Positions 17,589 through 25,348 of a DNA stretch of 38,216 bases are shown here, piece by piece. This DNA is from Sphingobacteriia bacterium (lineage in GTDB: Bacteria; Bacteroidota; Bacteroidia; NS11-12g; UBA9320): contig VMDK01000030.1 of assembly GCA_008080835.1 (NCBI GenBank), positions 1 to 38,216 of the forward strand. Reading direction: 5' to 3'. A model generated the notes under the pieces. It was not told the origin of the DNA, did not search any database, and saw only the letters and a list, made by a program, of their open reading frames with translations. Position numbers and translations under genes: made by a program. How positions within the stretch are numbered: position 1 is the stretch's first letter; each line of letters begins with the position of its first letter.

Positions 17589-17978
17589 CTAGGCCAGAGC
17601 TTCAACGACGGCATCCATCACCGAACCTTGCCAGAATTCATCTTCGACCGTAGTTCCTGAGGTCTTCTGAAGAAGAGGGTTCAGCTCGTCGAAAATGTCG
17701 AGGTCCAGTAGTTCTTCGCTCTTCTTTCGACCACCGTCGATAATGCGATTCCTAGCCACGCGGAACATCCAGGCACTGATCTGCTCGATCGGTCGCATTG
17801 GATCGAAGTTCAAGAAGAATTGAGACACCACATCCTGATAGATGTCTTCGGCATCCTCGAGGTTTCGAACGCGCTTTCTGATGAAATTCAGCAGCTTGCT
17901 TCCGTTCTTTTCGATCGCCTTGGCGACTTCCTCGTTCTTCTTGCGATCCATTTCTAATTCGAGGCTCATGCTCTCCAT
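17589..17978 (-). CDS. ECF-type RNA polymerase sigma factor, region 2 part, cut by in-frame TAG
   Basis: Sigma-70 family region 2 is clear: NLEDAEDIYQDVVSQFFLNF and QISAWMFRVARNRIIDGGRKK, which bind core polymerase and the -10 element. The ORF starts at the ATG at 17978; the track's first codon is TTG. It stops after 129 residues at TAG (17589-17591), exactly where region 4 should begin with ALAxIPxxQREVF. Adding the following frame gives a normal 186-residue ECF sigma factor. As it stands, the product would be a region-2-only protein without the -35-binding domain. A terminator from the AAA ATPase operon lies just upstream. Confidence 0.82.
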   Translation of the reverse strand: MESMSLELEMDRKKNEEVAKAIEKNGSKLLNFIRKRVRNLEDAEDIYQDVVSQFFLNFDPMRPIEQISAWMFRVARNRIIDGGRKKSEELLDLDIFDELNPLLQKTSGTTVEDEFWQGSVMDAVVEALA

Positions 17979-18021
17979 CAATCATGCTGACGGATGAGCC
18001 GGGGTAATATTTTAAACATAC

Positions 18022-18052
18022 AAAAAAGTCCCGGGCATATTGCCGGGACTTT
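18022..18052 (-). terminator. Intrinsic terminator after the AAA ATPase/VWA operon
   Basis: On the minus strand AAAGTCCCGG and CCGGGACTTT pair around a short loop and are followed by a run of T. It separates the AAA ATPase gene from the sigma factor gene, so the latter needs its own promoter. A near-match TATGTTTA lies between them. Confidence 0.85.
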
Positions 18053-18091
18053 CCTCATAAACGCAGGAACTACCTGCCTTTTTCGATAAGA

Positions 18092-19567
18092 TCACTCCTC
18101 AAACCCTTTCAGCATCGATCCCACCAGATCGCCGAAAGTGGTGGAGTCTTTTGAACTGGTCTTGCTTAGTTTGGAATGTTCTGCCAAACCATGCAAGGCG
18201 AATTCCATCCATACGTAATGGAACATGTTCCCTTTGTCTTCCACCGAGTTCTTGACGAATTCTCCGAGTCCTTCCACCTTGTTCAGGAACTCCGCGTACT
18301 TGCGATCACTGGAGTTGAAGGCTACCGGTAAGTTATTTCCTTTCTCAAACCAATGGATCACGCGGTTGATCGCTGGGTTTTCATCTTCTTTACCATCAGT
18401 CATATCTCCGAAGTATTTGGTGAATGTTTTACGGATCGCTTTTCCGATCAGGATGCGAGCTACGTTGAACGGTCCTTCCTGCTCTCCTTCGTAGACCATT
18501 TCGATCTTCCCGGTGATACTTGGAATTATGCTGTACAGGTCCATGATCCGGGCCGGAGTCTTCTTTTCGGCGTTGATCAACGCTCGTCGCTCAGCAGCAC
18601 TGACCAGATTTTCCATGGCACTGATGCTCAACCGAGCACTCACCCCGCTTTTCGGGTCAACGAACTCATTGTCGCGGGCTTCGAACACTACTTCTTCGAT
18701 CAGTTCTCGCAGAAGGTCTGGGATCTCGACGAGCTTTTCCTGCTCAGGATGGATCTTCGCTTCCTGAGCGGTGATCGCCATGGATACGGCGAGGTCTTTT
18801 GGGTAATGTGTCAGGATCTGGCTACCGATCCGATCCTTGAGCGGAGTCACGATACTTCCGCGATTGGTGTAGTCTTCCGGGTTTGCGGTAAACACAAACT
18901 GTATGTCCAAGGGCATTCTGAATTTGAATCCTCGGATCTGAATGTCTTTTTCCTGCAGGATATTGAACAGAGCCACTTGTATCCTGGGTTGCAGATCCGG
19001 GATCTCATTTAAACAGAATATGCATCGGTTAGCTCTCGGGATCAGCCCGTAATGGATCACTCCTTCGTCGTTGTAGGAGAGCTTCTCATTTACAGCTTTG
19101 ATCGGGTCGATATCTCCGATCAGATCGGCTACAGAAACATCCGGAGTTGCGAGCTTCTCCACATATCGCTCGTCACGATGCAGCCATTCGATGGGCATCT
19201 TATTTCCTTCCTTGCGGATCTTTTCCTTGCTCGCTTCTGTGATCGGAGCCAGAGGATCTTCATTGAGCTCTGAACCGGGGATCACCGGGATATATTCGTC
19301 CAACAAGGCAACGATCGAACGTGCCATGCGTGTTTTTGCCTGACCACGAAGTCCGAGCAGGTTGATATTATGCTTGCTCAACAACGCGCGTTGTAGATCC
19401 GGAATGACCGTATCGTCATATCCGATCAGGTCGCGGAATAGCTTTTCCTCATAGCGCAAAGCCACGCTCAGGTTGTGTCGTATCTCCTCCTTGATGCTTC
19501 GCGGGGTATAATCGCTCGACTTAAGATCGCCGAGATTTTTGATCCGTTTTGTATCAGCTTTGATCAT
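18092..19567 (-). CDS. MoxR/magnesium-chelatase-like AAA+ ATPase
   Basis: This 491-residue AAA+ protein has a P-loop-like GLRGQAKTRMARS near residues 72-84. It has a Walker B region (RCIFCLNEIPDL) where Asn-Glu follows the hydrophobic strand, and a sensor-1 TANPEDYTNRG. The RIGSQI and helical lid segments follow. Close relatives are annotated as magnesium chelatase or MoxR-type ATPases and pair with a VWA protein, as here. Such pairs remodel or insert cofactors into target proteins; no pigment-synthesis genes are nearby, so chlorophyll chemistry is unlikely. It lies 14 bases after the VWA gene's stop. Confidence 0.85.
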   Translation of the reverse strand: MIKADTKRIKNLGDLKSSDYTPRSIKEEIRHNLSVALRYEEKLFRDLIGYDDTVIPDLQRALLSKHNINLLGLRGQAKTRMARSIVALLDEYIPVIPGSELNEDPLAPITEASKEKIRKEGNKMPIEWLHRDERYVEKLATPDVSVADLIGDIDPIKAVNEKLSYNDEGVIHYGLIPRANRCIFCLNEIPDLQPRIQVALFNILQEKDIQIRGFKFRMPLDIQFVFTANPEDYTNRGSIVTPLKDRIGSQILTHYPKDLAVSMAITAQEAKIHPEQEKLVEIPDLLRELIEEVVFEARDNEFVDPKSGVSARLSISAMENLVSAAERRALINAEKKTPARIMDLYSIIPSITGKIEMVYEGEQEGPFNVARILIGKAIRKTFTKYFGDMTDGKEDENPAINRVIHWFEKGNNLPVAFNSSDRKYAEFLNKVEGLGEFVKNSVEDKGNMFHYVWMEFALHGLAEHSKLSKTSSKDSTTFGDLVGSMLKGFEE

Positions 19568-19581
19568 GTATTTCGTCTATA

Positions 19582-20670
19582 CTATGTATGCTTTCGTTTA
19601 TTGTTCTTGTAGTCGTGAAGTACGAACGATCCCAGATCATCGAGACCGCTGTAAAATGCTTTTCCCTGGCACGCTTCACTGAATTCATCAATGAACTGCA
19701 TCAGGTATGGATCGCTGGCCACCATGAATGTGGTGACGTTGATCTTGCTCCTTCTGCATTTCACCGCTTCGTTCAAGGTCTTGTTCACGATCTTTCGATC
19801 CAAACCGTAACTGTTCTTGTAGTAGGAGGCTCCTTCTTTCAAACAACTTGGTTTACCATCCGTGATCATGAAGATCTGTCTGTTCGGATTCTTCCGCTTG
19901 CGCAAGATCTCCTGGGCGAGTTGAAGTCCGGCCACCGTATTGGTATGAAAAGGACCAACCTGTAGATAAGGTAGTTCCTTCAACGCAACAGGCCACGCAT
20001 CATTCCCGAACGCCACGATGTCGAGGGTGTCTTTCGGATACCTCGTCTGGATGAATTCTGCCAATGCCATGGCTACTTTCTTGGCGGGAGTGATCCGATC
20101 CTCCCCATACAGGATCATCGAATGGCTCAAGTCTATCATGAGCACTGTCGACGTATTCACCTTTTGCGAAGATTCGTGTACGACCATATCGTCCTGAGTC
20201 CAGATCGGACTGTCGACCCCTCTCCGGGTATGCACATTTCGCAGACTTTCGGTCAATGAGATCTTGTCTAAGCTGTCACCGTATTCATACTTGCGCATTT
20301 CCGGTTGTTTCTCATCGCCTTTTCCGGCAAATCCTGAACTGTGATCTCCAATGTCTGAACGTTTGAGCTTTCCGAAGATCTGTTCCAGGGCAGCCTGTCG
20401 GATGCTCTTTTCCATCTTGGAACTCATCTCCAATCCACTGGAACCCTGCGCGATGAATTCCTTGCGCTGGAGGTCTTCCAGAAAATCATCGATGGTATAA
20501 TCTGGTGTGGTCAGCCCGTGTTCCTCGTCCAGCGTGCGCATCCACTCAATGGCTTCGTCTACGTCGCCACTGGTGTAAGTCAGCAGTTCCACGAACAATT
20601 CGAGCAATCGCTCAAATGGCGCTCGGTTGTCTTGCGGTTTGCGATATCTGGTAAAAAGGAATCCCGACAT
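19582..20670 (-). CDS. VWA-domain protein paired with the AAA ATPase
   Basis: The C-terminal half is a von Willebrand factor A domain with a MIDAS metal site DLSHSM (DxSxS), a downstream Thr-containing strand (FHTNTVAG) and MITDGKPS. The N-terminal 170 residues are helical and charged. No signal peptide or membrane segment is seen, so it is cytoplasmic. It is the first gene of the operon with the AAA ATPase and probably presents substrates to it. The stop is TAG. Five codons further, the same frame reaches a TGA that overlaps the next ATG, so the end is close to a coupled ATGA junction. Confidence 0.86.
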   Translation of the reverse strand: MSGFLFTRYRKPQDNRAPFERLLELFVELLTYTSGDVDEAIEWMRTLDEEHGLTTPDYTIDDFLEDLQRKEFIAQGSSGLEMSSKMEKSIRQAALEQIFGKLKRSDIGDHSSGFAGKGDEKQPEMRKYEYGDSLDKISLTESLRNVHTRRGVDSPIWTQDDMVVHESSQKVNTSTVLMIDLSHSMILYGEDRITPAKKVAMALAEFIQTRYPKDTLDIVAFGNDAWPVALKELPYLQVGPFHTNTVAGLQLAQEILRKRKNPNRQIFMITDGKPSCLKEGASYYKNSYGLDRKIVNKTLNEAVKCRRSKINVTTFMVASDPYLMQFIDEFSEACQGKAFYSGLDDLGSFVLHDYKNNKRKHT

Positions 20671-20820
20671 AACTCTTGCCTGTAATTAACTTACCAAGGT
20701 AGGAGAAAGTTTTCAAACGATTATGATGTAAGCCGCGTGTCATAACGCATTGCGACAAAAACCAATCGCTCTTTATTTACGTATCCATTATAGGACGTAT
20801 CAATAAATAAATACTACTCT

Positions 20821-21000
20821 ATGTCAAAAAAGATCACCTGCCCCAATTGTCACCATCACGATTTTGAAGTGAAGCCCAAAAGCGGAAGCCGCACTCTCGA
20901 TATTGTCGAGAAGGTATTGCTCGCTGTGGGAGCTCCGGTGAGGTGGTTCAGCAATGTGCTGATGCGGTGCAGGACATGTAGTTACAACTGGAGAGCGTAG
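20821..21000 (+). CDS. Small zinc-ribbon protein (59 aa), not in the ORF track
   Basis: The ORF begins ATG at 20821 and ends TAG at 20998. It encodes MSKKITCPNCHHHDFEVKP, a short helical middle, then LMRCRTCSYNWRA. Two CxxC knuckles about 45 residues apart make a compact zinc ribbon. Function is unknown; zinc ribbons of this size bind nucleic acids or act as folding modules. It is divergent from the VWA gene across a 150-base gap and ends 1 base before the convergent DUF4468 gene. The clean paired CxxC motifs make it convincing despite its size. Confidence 0.72.
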   Translation: MSKKITCPNCHHHDFEVKPKSGSRTLDIVEKVLLAVGAPVRWFSNVLMRCRTCSYNWRA

Positions 21001-21001
21001 A

Positions 21002-21541
21002 TCACCACTCGTCCGACTTCTCCTCTTTCCCGACCTTCATGTATTCGGTCAAACTCTCTATGGTCTCGTCGATGTATTCGATGACCTGCTTCTTGTAGAA
21101 ATTGTAGTTCGCTTCGTTGTACCCTACTTGTGACTTATCGTTCCAGCGTGTTACATCGTAGTACGAAGGCTTCTCCCAGCGAATACGCTCAAATTCATAT
21201 TTGTATCGGCCATCCTTGAAGAATAGGTGGATCTGATAGCTGACGATTCCTCCTCCAACGACTTCATTTCCTTTTTTATCGTAGGTCATCAAGCGAAGTC
21301 TCGCCTTTCCTTCAATGACCATCTTCTCCTTATCCTTCAGCTGGATGACACCGTTGGGGTTGACGTAATACTCGTTGATCCATTCCAGTCCGCGATCGAA
21401 CAGATCCGTGTTACTGAGGCCACTCACTTCTTCGACGCTGGAGTAATATGCATGCCCTTCGTCGTTCGTTTCGAATTCGTATTCCTGAGCTTGTGTTTGG
21501 AAAGCGAAGAGCAGCGCGATGATAAAAAGATTTCGTTGCAT
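21002..21541 (-). CDS. Exported DUF4468-like protein
   Basis: A signal peptide (MQRNLFIIALLFAFQTQAQ) precedes a 160-residue domain that resembles DUF4468. It starts with a helix-bearing segment (LSNTDLFDRGLEWINEYY), then KDKEKMVIEGKARLRL, a strand with YQIHLFFKDGRYKYEF, and a C-terminal helix. DUF4468 proteins are common in Bacteroidota and of unknown function, probably periplasmic. It stands alone, between the zinc-ribbon gene and a divergent ACP phosphodiesterase-like gene. The shared 100-base upstream region holds the twin GTTCnGAAC palindromes. Confidence 0.72.
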   Translation of the reverse strand: MQRNLFIIALLFAFQTQAQEYEFETNDEGHAYYSSVEEVSGLSNTDLFDRGLEWINEYYVNPNGVIQLKDKEKMVIEGKARLRLMTYDKKGNEVVGGGIVSYQIHLFFKDGRYKYEFERIRWEKPSYYDVTRWNDKSQVGYNEANYNFYKKQVIEYIDETIESLTEYMKVGKEEKSDEW

Positions 21542-21590
21542 AGTTTGTTACTTTGGATTCAAATAAAACAATGATAGATGAGTTTACTCT

Positions 21591-21615
21591 GTTCAGAACA
21601 AGATTTGTTCCGAAC
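21591..21615. promoter_or_regulatory. Twin GTTCnGAAC palindromes (operator candidate)
   Basis: GTTCAGAAC (21591-21599) and GTTCCGAAC (21607-21615) are separated by 7 bases. The whole 25-base block is itself a palindrome with one mismatch per arm. It lies between divergent DUF4468 and ACP phosphodiesterase-like genes, 27 bases before the latter's GTG start. This is the layout of a dimer or tetramer repressor site. Confidence 0.5.
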
Positions 21616-21641
21616 TTGTTGCATCTACATATTCAAAGCAA

Positions 21642-22304
21642 GTGAATTTTCTCGCACACTACCATTTTGACCACAGGAAAGATGACCCTCATTTTAATGT
21701 AGGCTTGCTCTTTCCCGATCTGCTGAGGAACTTCATTCCCGGGGCGCGCTTCCATGATTTGGGCGCTTCTGCCCTCGGATCAGAAGCGAAGAGCTTGTAC
21801 GACGGCTGTCTTCAACATATTGCATCAGATAAGATCTTTCACAACTGGTCCGGTTTCACCGAAGGGATGTCCGTTGCCGGAGACAGTTTCAAGGAGTCAG
21901 CTGAGCCCTTCGAGCGCTTGTTCTTTCTCAACCACATCTTCGTTGAACTAGTGATAGATAAAATGTTGGTCAACGAACACCCTGATCTGCCGGAGCTTCT
22001 CTACACAGACTTTGAGAAGGCAGAACGCGGTGTTTTTAATGAGATCATGCAGGCGCTGGAGATCGCGGGACCAGAACAGTTTCATGCAGGATATGAACGT
22101 TTTATGGAAGTTCAATACCTCAGGAAGTACAAGGAATACTCTAACATTGCATACGCGCTCGGTCGCATTTGTACCAAAATGGGTCTGAAGCCGTTTACAG
22201 AATACCAAAAAAGCTACCTGCATACGGTGGCGGAAAGGATAGAAGAATTTGAATCAACCCGGCTTGATCAATTACATGAAGCTCTTCAGCAAAATAGGAT
22301 CTAG
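21642..22304 (+). CDS. ACP phosphodiesterase-like protein (AcpH family)
   Basis: The start is GTG (MNFLAHYHFDH). The 220-residue helical protein matches the AcpH family, which removes 4'-phosphopantetheine from acyl carrier protein. The metal-binding His/Asp residues are visible in NFLAHYHF, GLLFPDLLRN and LFFLNHIFVELVIDKML. Several Bacteroidota carry this family without proof of its activity. The end overlaps the porV start by 29 bases, so the two may be translated together. The stop is TAG. Confidence 0.82.
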   Translation: MNFLAHYHFDHRKDDPHFNVGLLFPDLLRNFIPGARFHDLGASALGSEAKSLYDGCLQHIASDKIFHNWSGFTEGMSVAGDSFKESAEPFERLFFLNHIFVELVIDKMLVNEHPDLPELLYTDFEKAERGVFNEIMQALEIAGPEQFHAGYERFMEVQYLRKYKEYSNIAYALGRICTKMGLKPFTEYQKSYLHTVAERIEEFESTRLDQLHEALQQNRI

Positions 22305-23376
22305 AGTTTGCCTCTTTGGTCTGGTCATGATATTTGGCCTGCACACATCTGCTCAGGTGGCACCGAAATATTCGAACGAATTTCTATCGATCGGAGTTGG
22401 TGCAAGAGCTGCCGGCATGTCGAATAGCGTCATTGCCGGAACGCGCGATGTGAATGCTGCCTACTGGAATCCATCGTCCCTTGTCCACATGGAGAACAAG
22501 ATCGAGTTGGCCTATATGCACAACAATTACTTCGGAGGTATCGGCAATTACGATTTCGGTGCATTGGGAGTGAAGTTGAAGGACGAAGCGGCTCTGGCTG
22601 TTGCATTCGTGCGACTCGGAATTGACGGAATCCCTAATACGCTTGATCTGATCAAAAATGGACAGATCGACTACGATCGGATCAAAGAGTTTTCTGCGGT
22701 CGACTATGCATTCATGGTCAGTTACGCGCGCAAGACCAACGTAGAAGGATTGACAATTGGTGCGAATGCAAAGGTCATCAATCGGATCGCCGGTGATTTT
22801 GCAAAAGCCTGGGGCTTTGGGATCGATGCTTCTGCGACCTACGAAACTGCTTCTGGGTGGCACATGGGAGTTATGGCTCGTGATGTGACCTCTACCTTCA
22901 ATGCATGGAGTTACAATTTCACAGAAGCTGAAAAAGACGTATTCGAGCAGACAGGAAACGAGATCCCTGAGAATTCACTGGAATTGACTTTGCCAAAATT
23001 CCAGCTCGGTATTGGTCGTCAGTTCGCTTTTTCCGACAAATTCGGCTTTTATCCCGAGCTCGATATGGACCTGACCACGGATGGCAAGAGAAACACCTTG
23101 CTACGGACCGGTTTTGTGTCAGTGGACCCCCGGGTCGGGATGGAATTTGACTTCAGAAGACTCATCTTCCTGCGCCTCGGAGCCGGGAACTTTCAGCAGA
23201 TCGACGATATTGACGACGGAGAGACCTGGACCTGGCAACCGAATTTCGGGGTAGGTCTGCACCTGCGTAAATTCGCTCTCGATTATGCGCTCACCGATGT
23301 AGGAGACCAAAGCGATGTGCTGTACTCACACGTTTTTTCCATTCGATTCAATCTGCAGGAAAAAGACGCAGAATGA
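22276..23376 (+). CDS. porV: PorV/PorQ family protein (type IX secretion system)
   Basis: I start at the ATG at 22276 (MKLFSKIGSRVCLFGLVMIFG), which gives the signal peptide; the track start at 22249 adds residues before it. The 366-residue protein has the family N-terminus: NEFLSIGVGARAAGMSNSVIAGTRDVNAAYWNPSSLVHM. It ends in beta-barrel strands finishing ALTDVGDQSDVLYSHVFSIRF, an FadL-like outer membrane barrel. PorV carries type IX cargo to the attachment complex and PorQ is a paralogue; I call this PorV-like without ruling out PorQ. It overlaps the AcpH-like gene by 29 bases. Confidence 0.85.
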   Translation: MKLFSKIGSRVCLFGLVMIFGLHTSAQVAPKYSNEFLSIGVGARAAGMSNSVIAGTRDVNAAYWNPSSLVHMENKIELAYMHNNYFGGIGNYDFGALGVKLKDEAALAVAFVRLGIDGIPNTLDLIKNGQIDYDRIKEFSAVDYAFMVSYARKTNVEGLTIGANAKVINRIAGDFAKAWGFGIDASATYETASGWHMGVMARDVTSTFNAWSYNFTEAEKDVFEQTGNEIPENSLELTLPKFQLGIGRQFAFSDKFGFYPELDMDLTTDGKRNTLLRTGFVSVDPRVGMEFDFRRLIFLRLGAGNFQQIDDIDDGETWTWQPNFGVGLHLRKFALDYALTDVGDQSDVLYSHVFSIRFNLQEKDAE

Positions 23377-23486
23377 GCTATGAATCAGTCGTCTATGACT
23401 GAATCTCACATGGAAACTTCCCCTGCTTTACCCTAAATTCGTTTACTAAATCATACATTGCGGTATGTATGATCAAAAGCAGGATT

Positions 23487-24950
23487 ATGAAAAACTATAT
23501 TTCTACCCTCGTAATCTGCATGATGTTCGGAAGCCTTTCAGCCTCTGCTCAATCATTGCGAATCGTGTATGATCTCACCAAGGATGAGGTTGAATTTTAT
23601 CGCACGAAACCATCAGACACAGAAGGCAAACTGATTTCTCAGGCCATTGTAGGTCGGAACAAAATGGTCAAGCTGGAAGTGATCAATTTCAACAAGTTTG
23701 TCTATGCAGCGAATGCCACATTCGTTTCCAGTGAAGTGGAGACCAGTGACGGAGTCGATTTCTTCAATACGATCACCCCGTTGGTTTTACCAGGAACTTC
23801 GCAAGCATTTTTTAGCTCTCTAGGTGGAGACCTTCCGGATGATACTCGCGGAGGAGTCATGGCAACACGTGGTGCAAACTCGGCTTTTCACGATCTCCAA
23901 GAGGCATACACTACCTTGGCTAAATTGGAAAATGACGTTTCGAACCTCGATTATGCCATCAAGAGACTGAATGAACTCAAGTACAATCCTTTCTTGCCTG
24001 GAGATACGATCAAGAAAATGAGTGAACGCCTCGTTGATATGATCATGTCAACCCCTGGTGCCCAACCCGGAGACTTTGCTAATTTGGTGGTGTTGTACAA
24101 CGACCGTTACAACAAGGGTACGCAACAGCTGAGTACAGCAAGCAACCAATTCTTGTCGGCGTACAATAGCTACGCAAAGAACAGAGGTGATCAGGAATTT
24201 GAAGGCAAGGGATTAGACCAATATGCGCGAGGTGCACAGGAGAAATTGAATGCCTACACGAATGAGACAACGGTTCAGGATCTCACTGATAAGATCAATA
24301 CGTTAGAGAACATTTACACGTCGATCCAAATGAACACATTCGTCTTCAACTCCAGTCAAATGGCGAAAGATGATGAGATCGAGATCAAGCTGTTCATCTA
24401 CGAGAATCCTAAAGAAGGAGATGTCCCTGCCAACGCTGATCTCGGAAACCTGGATGTACTGACCAAGGTTAAAGAGAAGACATTCACAGTCACTGTAAAA
24501 GGTGATATGAAGATCAATAGCAGCATTGGAATGGGATTCCCATACTTTGAGTCAAACAATTCCTTCATCAACAAGGACAGTGTGATCACTACTCAACCCG
24601 GTAATAATTACTCTCCGAATCTTGCAGGATACATCAACTTCTACCCGTACTCCGGTCGTGTGGCCAATCTCGGTGGGACTTTCGGAGTGGGTGTTCCATT
24701 GACTGACAGAAACAGAAATTTGAACATATTCCTGGGTTTGTCAGGCTTGTTTGGAACAGATAATCGAATTGCTTTACATGGGGGGTTAACCCTCGGACAA
24801 GTGAAGTCATTGGATCAGGGATATCAGGTAGGTGATAAGCTTCTTTCTCCAATTCAGGAGGTGCCGGTGGTGAACACCTGGCAGTGGGGCGCCTTTGCCG
24901 GAATATCTTTCAGTCTGGCCAATTTGCAACAGCAATCTTCCGGCGACTGA
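23487..24950 (+). CDS. Exported two-part envelope protein: helical N-terminal half, beta-rich C-terminal half
   Basis: I do not recognise a family. The ATG at 23487 (MKNYISTLVICMMFGSLSASAQ) gives a signal peptide. Residues about 20-110 are beta-rich, and about 110-270 are helical with coiled-coil character (LEDVSN-like and YNDRYNKGTQQLSTASNQF). The last 150 residues look like membrane beta-strands (NLGGTFGVGVPLTDRNRNLNIFLGLSGLFG, WQWGAFAGISFSLAN). It probably sits in the outer membrane with a periplasmic part. An intrinsic terminator follows 33 bases after the stop. Length is 487 residues. Confidence 0.62.
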   Translation: MKNYISTLVICMMFGSLSASAQSLRIVYDLTKDEVEFYRTKPSDTEGKLISQAIVGRNKMVKLEVINFNKFVYAANATFVSSEVETSDGVDFFNTITPLVLPGTSQAFFSSLGGDLPDDTRGGVMATRGANSAFHDLQEAYTTLAKLENDVSNLDYAIKRLNELKYNPFLPGDTIKKMSERLVDMIMSTPGAQPGDFANLVVLYNDRYNKGTQQLSTASNQFLSAYNSYAKNRGDQEFEGKGLDQYARGAQEKLNAYTNETTVQDLTDKINTLENIYTSIQMNTFVFNSSQMAKDDEIEIKLFIYENPKEGDVPANADLGNLDVLTKVKEKTFTVTVKGDMKINSSIGMGFPYFESNNSFINKDSVITTQPGNNYSPNLAGYINFYPYSGRVANLGGTFGVGVPLTDRNRNLNIFLGLSGLFGTDNRIALHGGLTLGQVKSLDQGYQVGDKLLSPIQEVPVVNTWQWGAFAGISFSLANLQQQSSGD

Positions 24951-24983
24951 TAAACTGAGAAACTCATATTCCTCAATAATACG

Positions 24984-25012
24984 TAGGGCTGATGCGAATC
25001 AGCCCTATTTTT
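24984..25012 (+). terminator. Intrinsic terminator
   Basis: TAGGGCTGAT and ATCAGCCCTA form a perfect 10-bp stem with a GCGA loop followed by TTTTT. It ends the transcript of the upstream envelope protein and lies 26 bases before the GlsB-like start. Confidence 0.92.
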
Positions 25013-25037
25013 GTGTAGTACGCTAAAAGGAAATATT

Positions 25038-25283
25038 ATGGGTAATCTGATCTGGTTTGTCATCGTTGGCGCCATCTCCGGATGGTTAGCAAATAGCATC
25101 ATGAAGAGGGGCGAAAAAGGTTTCTTGCGAAACATGCTTCTCGGTGTGGTAGGAGGAATTGTTGGCGGGAACGTTTTCAAACTTGTCGGATTGAGCACGG
25201 AACCCAACATTTTCGGTATGATAATCACGAGTGTTGCAGGAGCCGTTCTCGTGATCTGGATCGTAGAGAAGATCCGAAGTTGA
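25038..25283 (+). CDS. GlsB/YeaQ/YmgE family small membrane protein
   Basis: The ATG at 25038 (MGNLIWFVIVGAISGWLAN) is the natural start; the track start at 25011 lies inside the terminator. The 81-residue protein has three hydrophobic helices rich in Gly, with GVVGGIVGGNVF in the middle, and ends in a short basic tail. The family, once called transglycosylase-associated proteins, is induced by stress in several bacteria; its molecular role is unknown. It precedes the GT2-fusion gene on the same strand, with that gene's -7 box in the gap. Confidence 0.87.
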   Translation: MGNLIWFVIVGAISGWLANSIMKRGEKGFLRNMLLGVVGGIVGGNVFKLVGLSTEPNIFGMIITSVAGAVLVIWIVEKIRS

Positions 25284-25325
25284 ATCCCAAGACCATCTTG
25301 ACCATATTACCGTTGGCCATTTCTT

Positions 25326-25333
25326 TAAGTTTG
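25326..25333 (+). promoter_or_regulatory. -7 promoter box (TAAGTTTG) for the GT2-fusion gene
   Basis: A perfect TAnnTTTG match 15 bases before the GTG start. The nearest TTG candidates are 10 and 25 bases upstream, neither at ideal spacing. Confidence 0.45.
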
Positions 25334-25348
25334 TAGCTCATCGATCAA

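Noticed and set aside
18353-19012. Plus-strand ORF of 219 aa.
   Set aside because: It is antisense to the AAA ATPase gene and has no recognisable domain.
18092-20670. AAA/VWA pair as chlorophyll magnesium chelatase.
   Set aside because: No other pigment-synthesis genes are present, the P-loop and fold are MoxR-like, and such pairs are general in non-photosynthetic bacteria.
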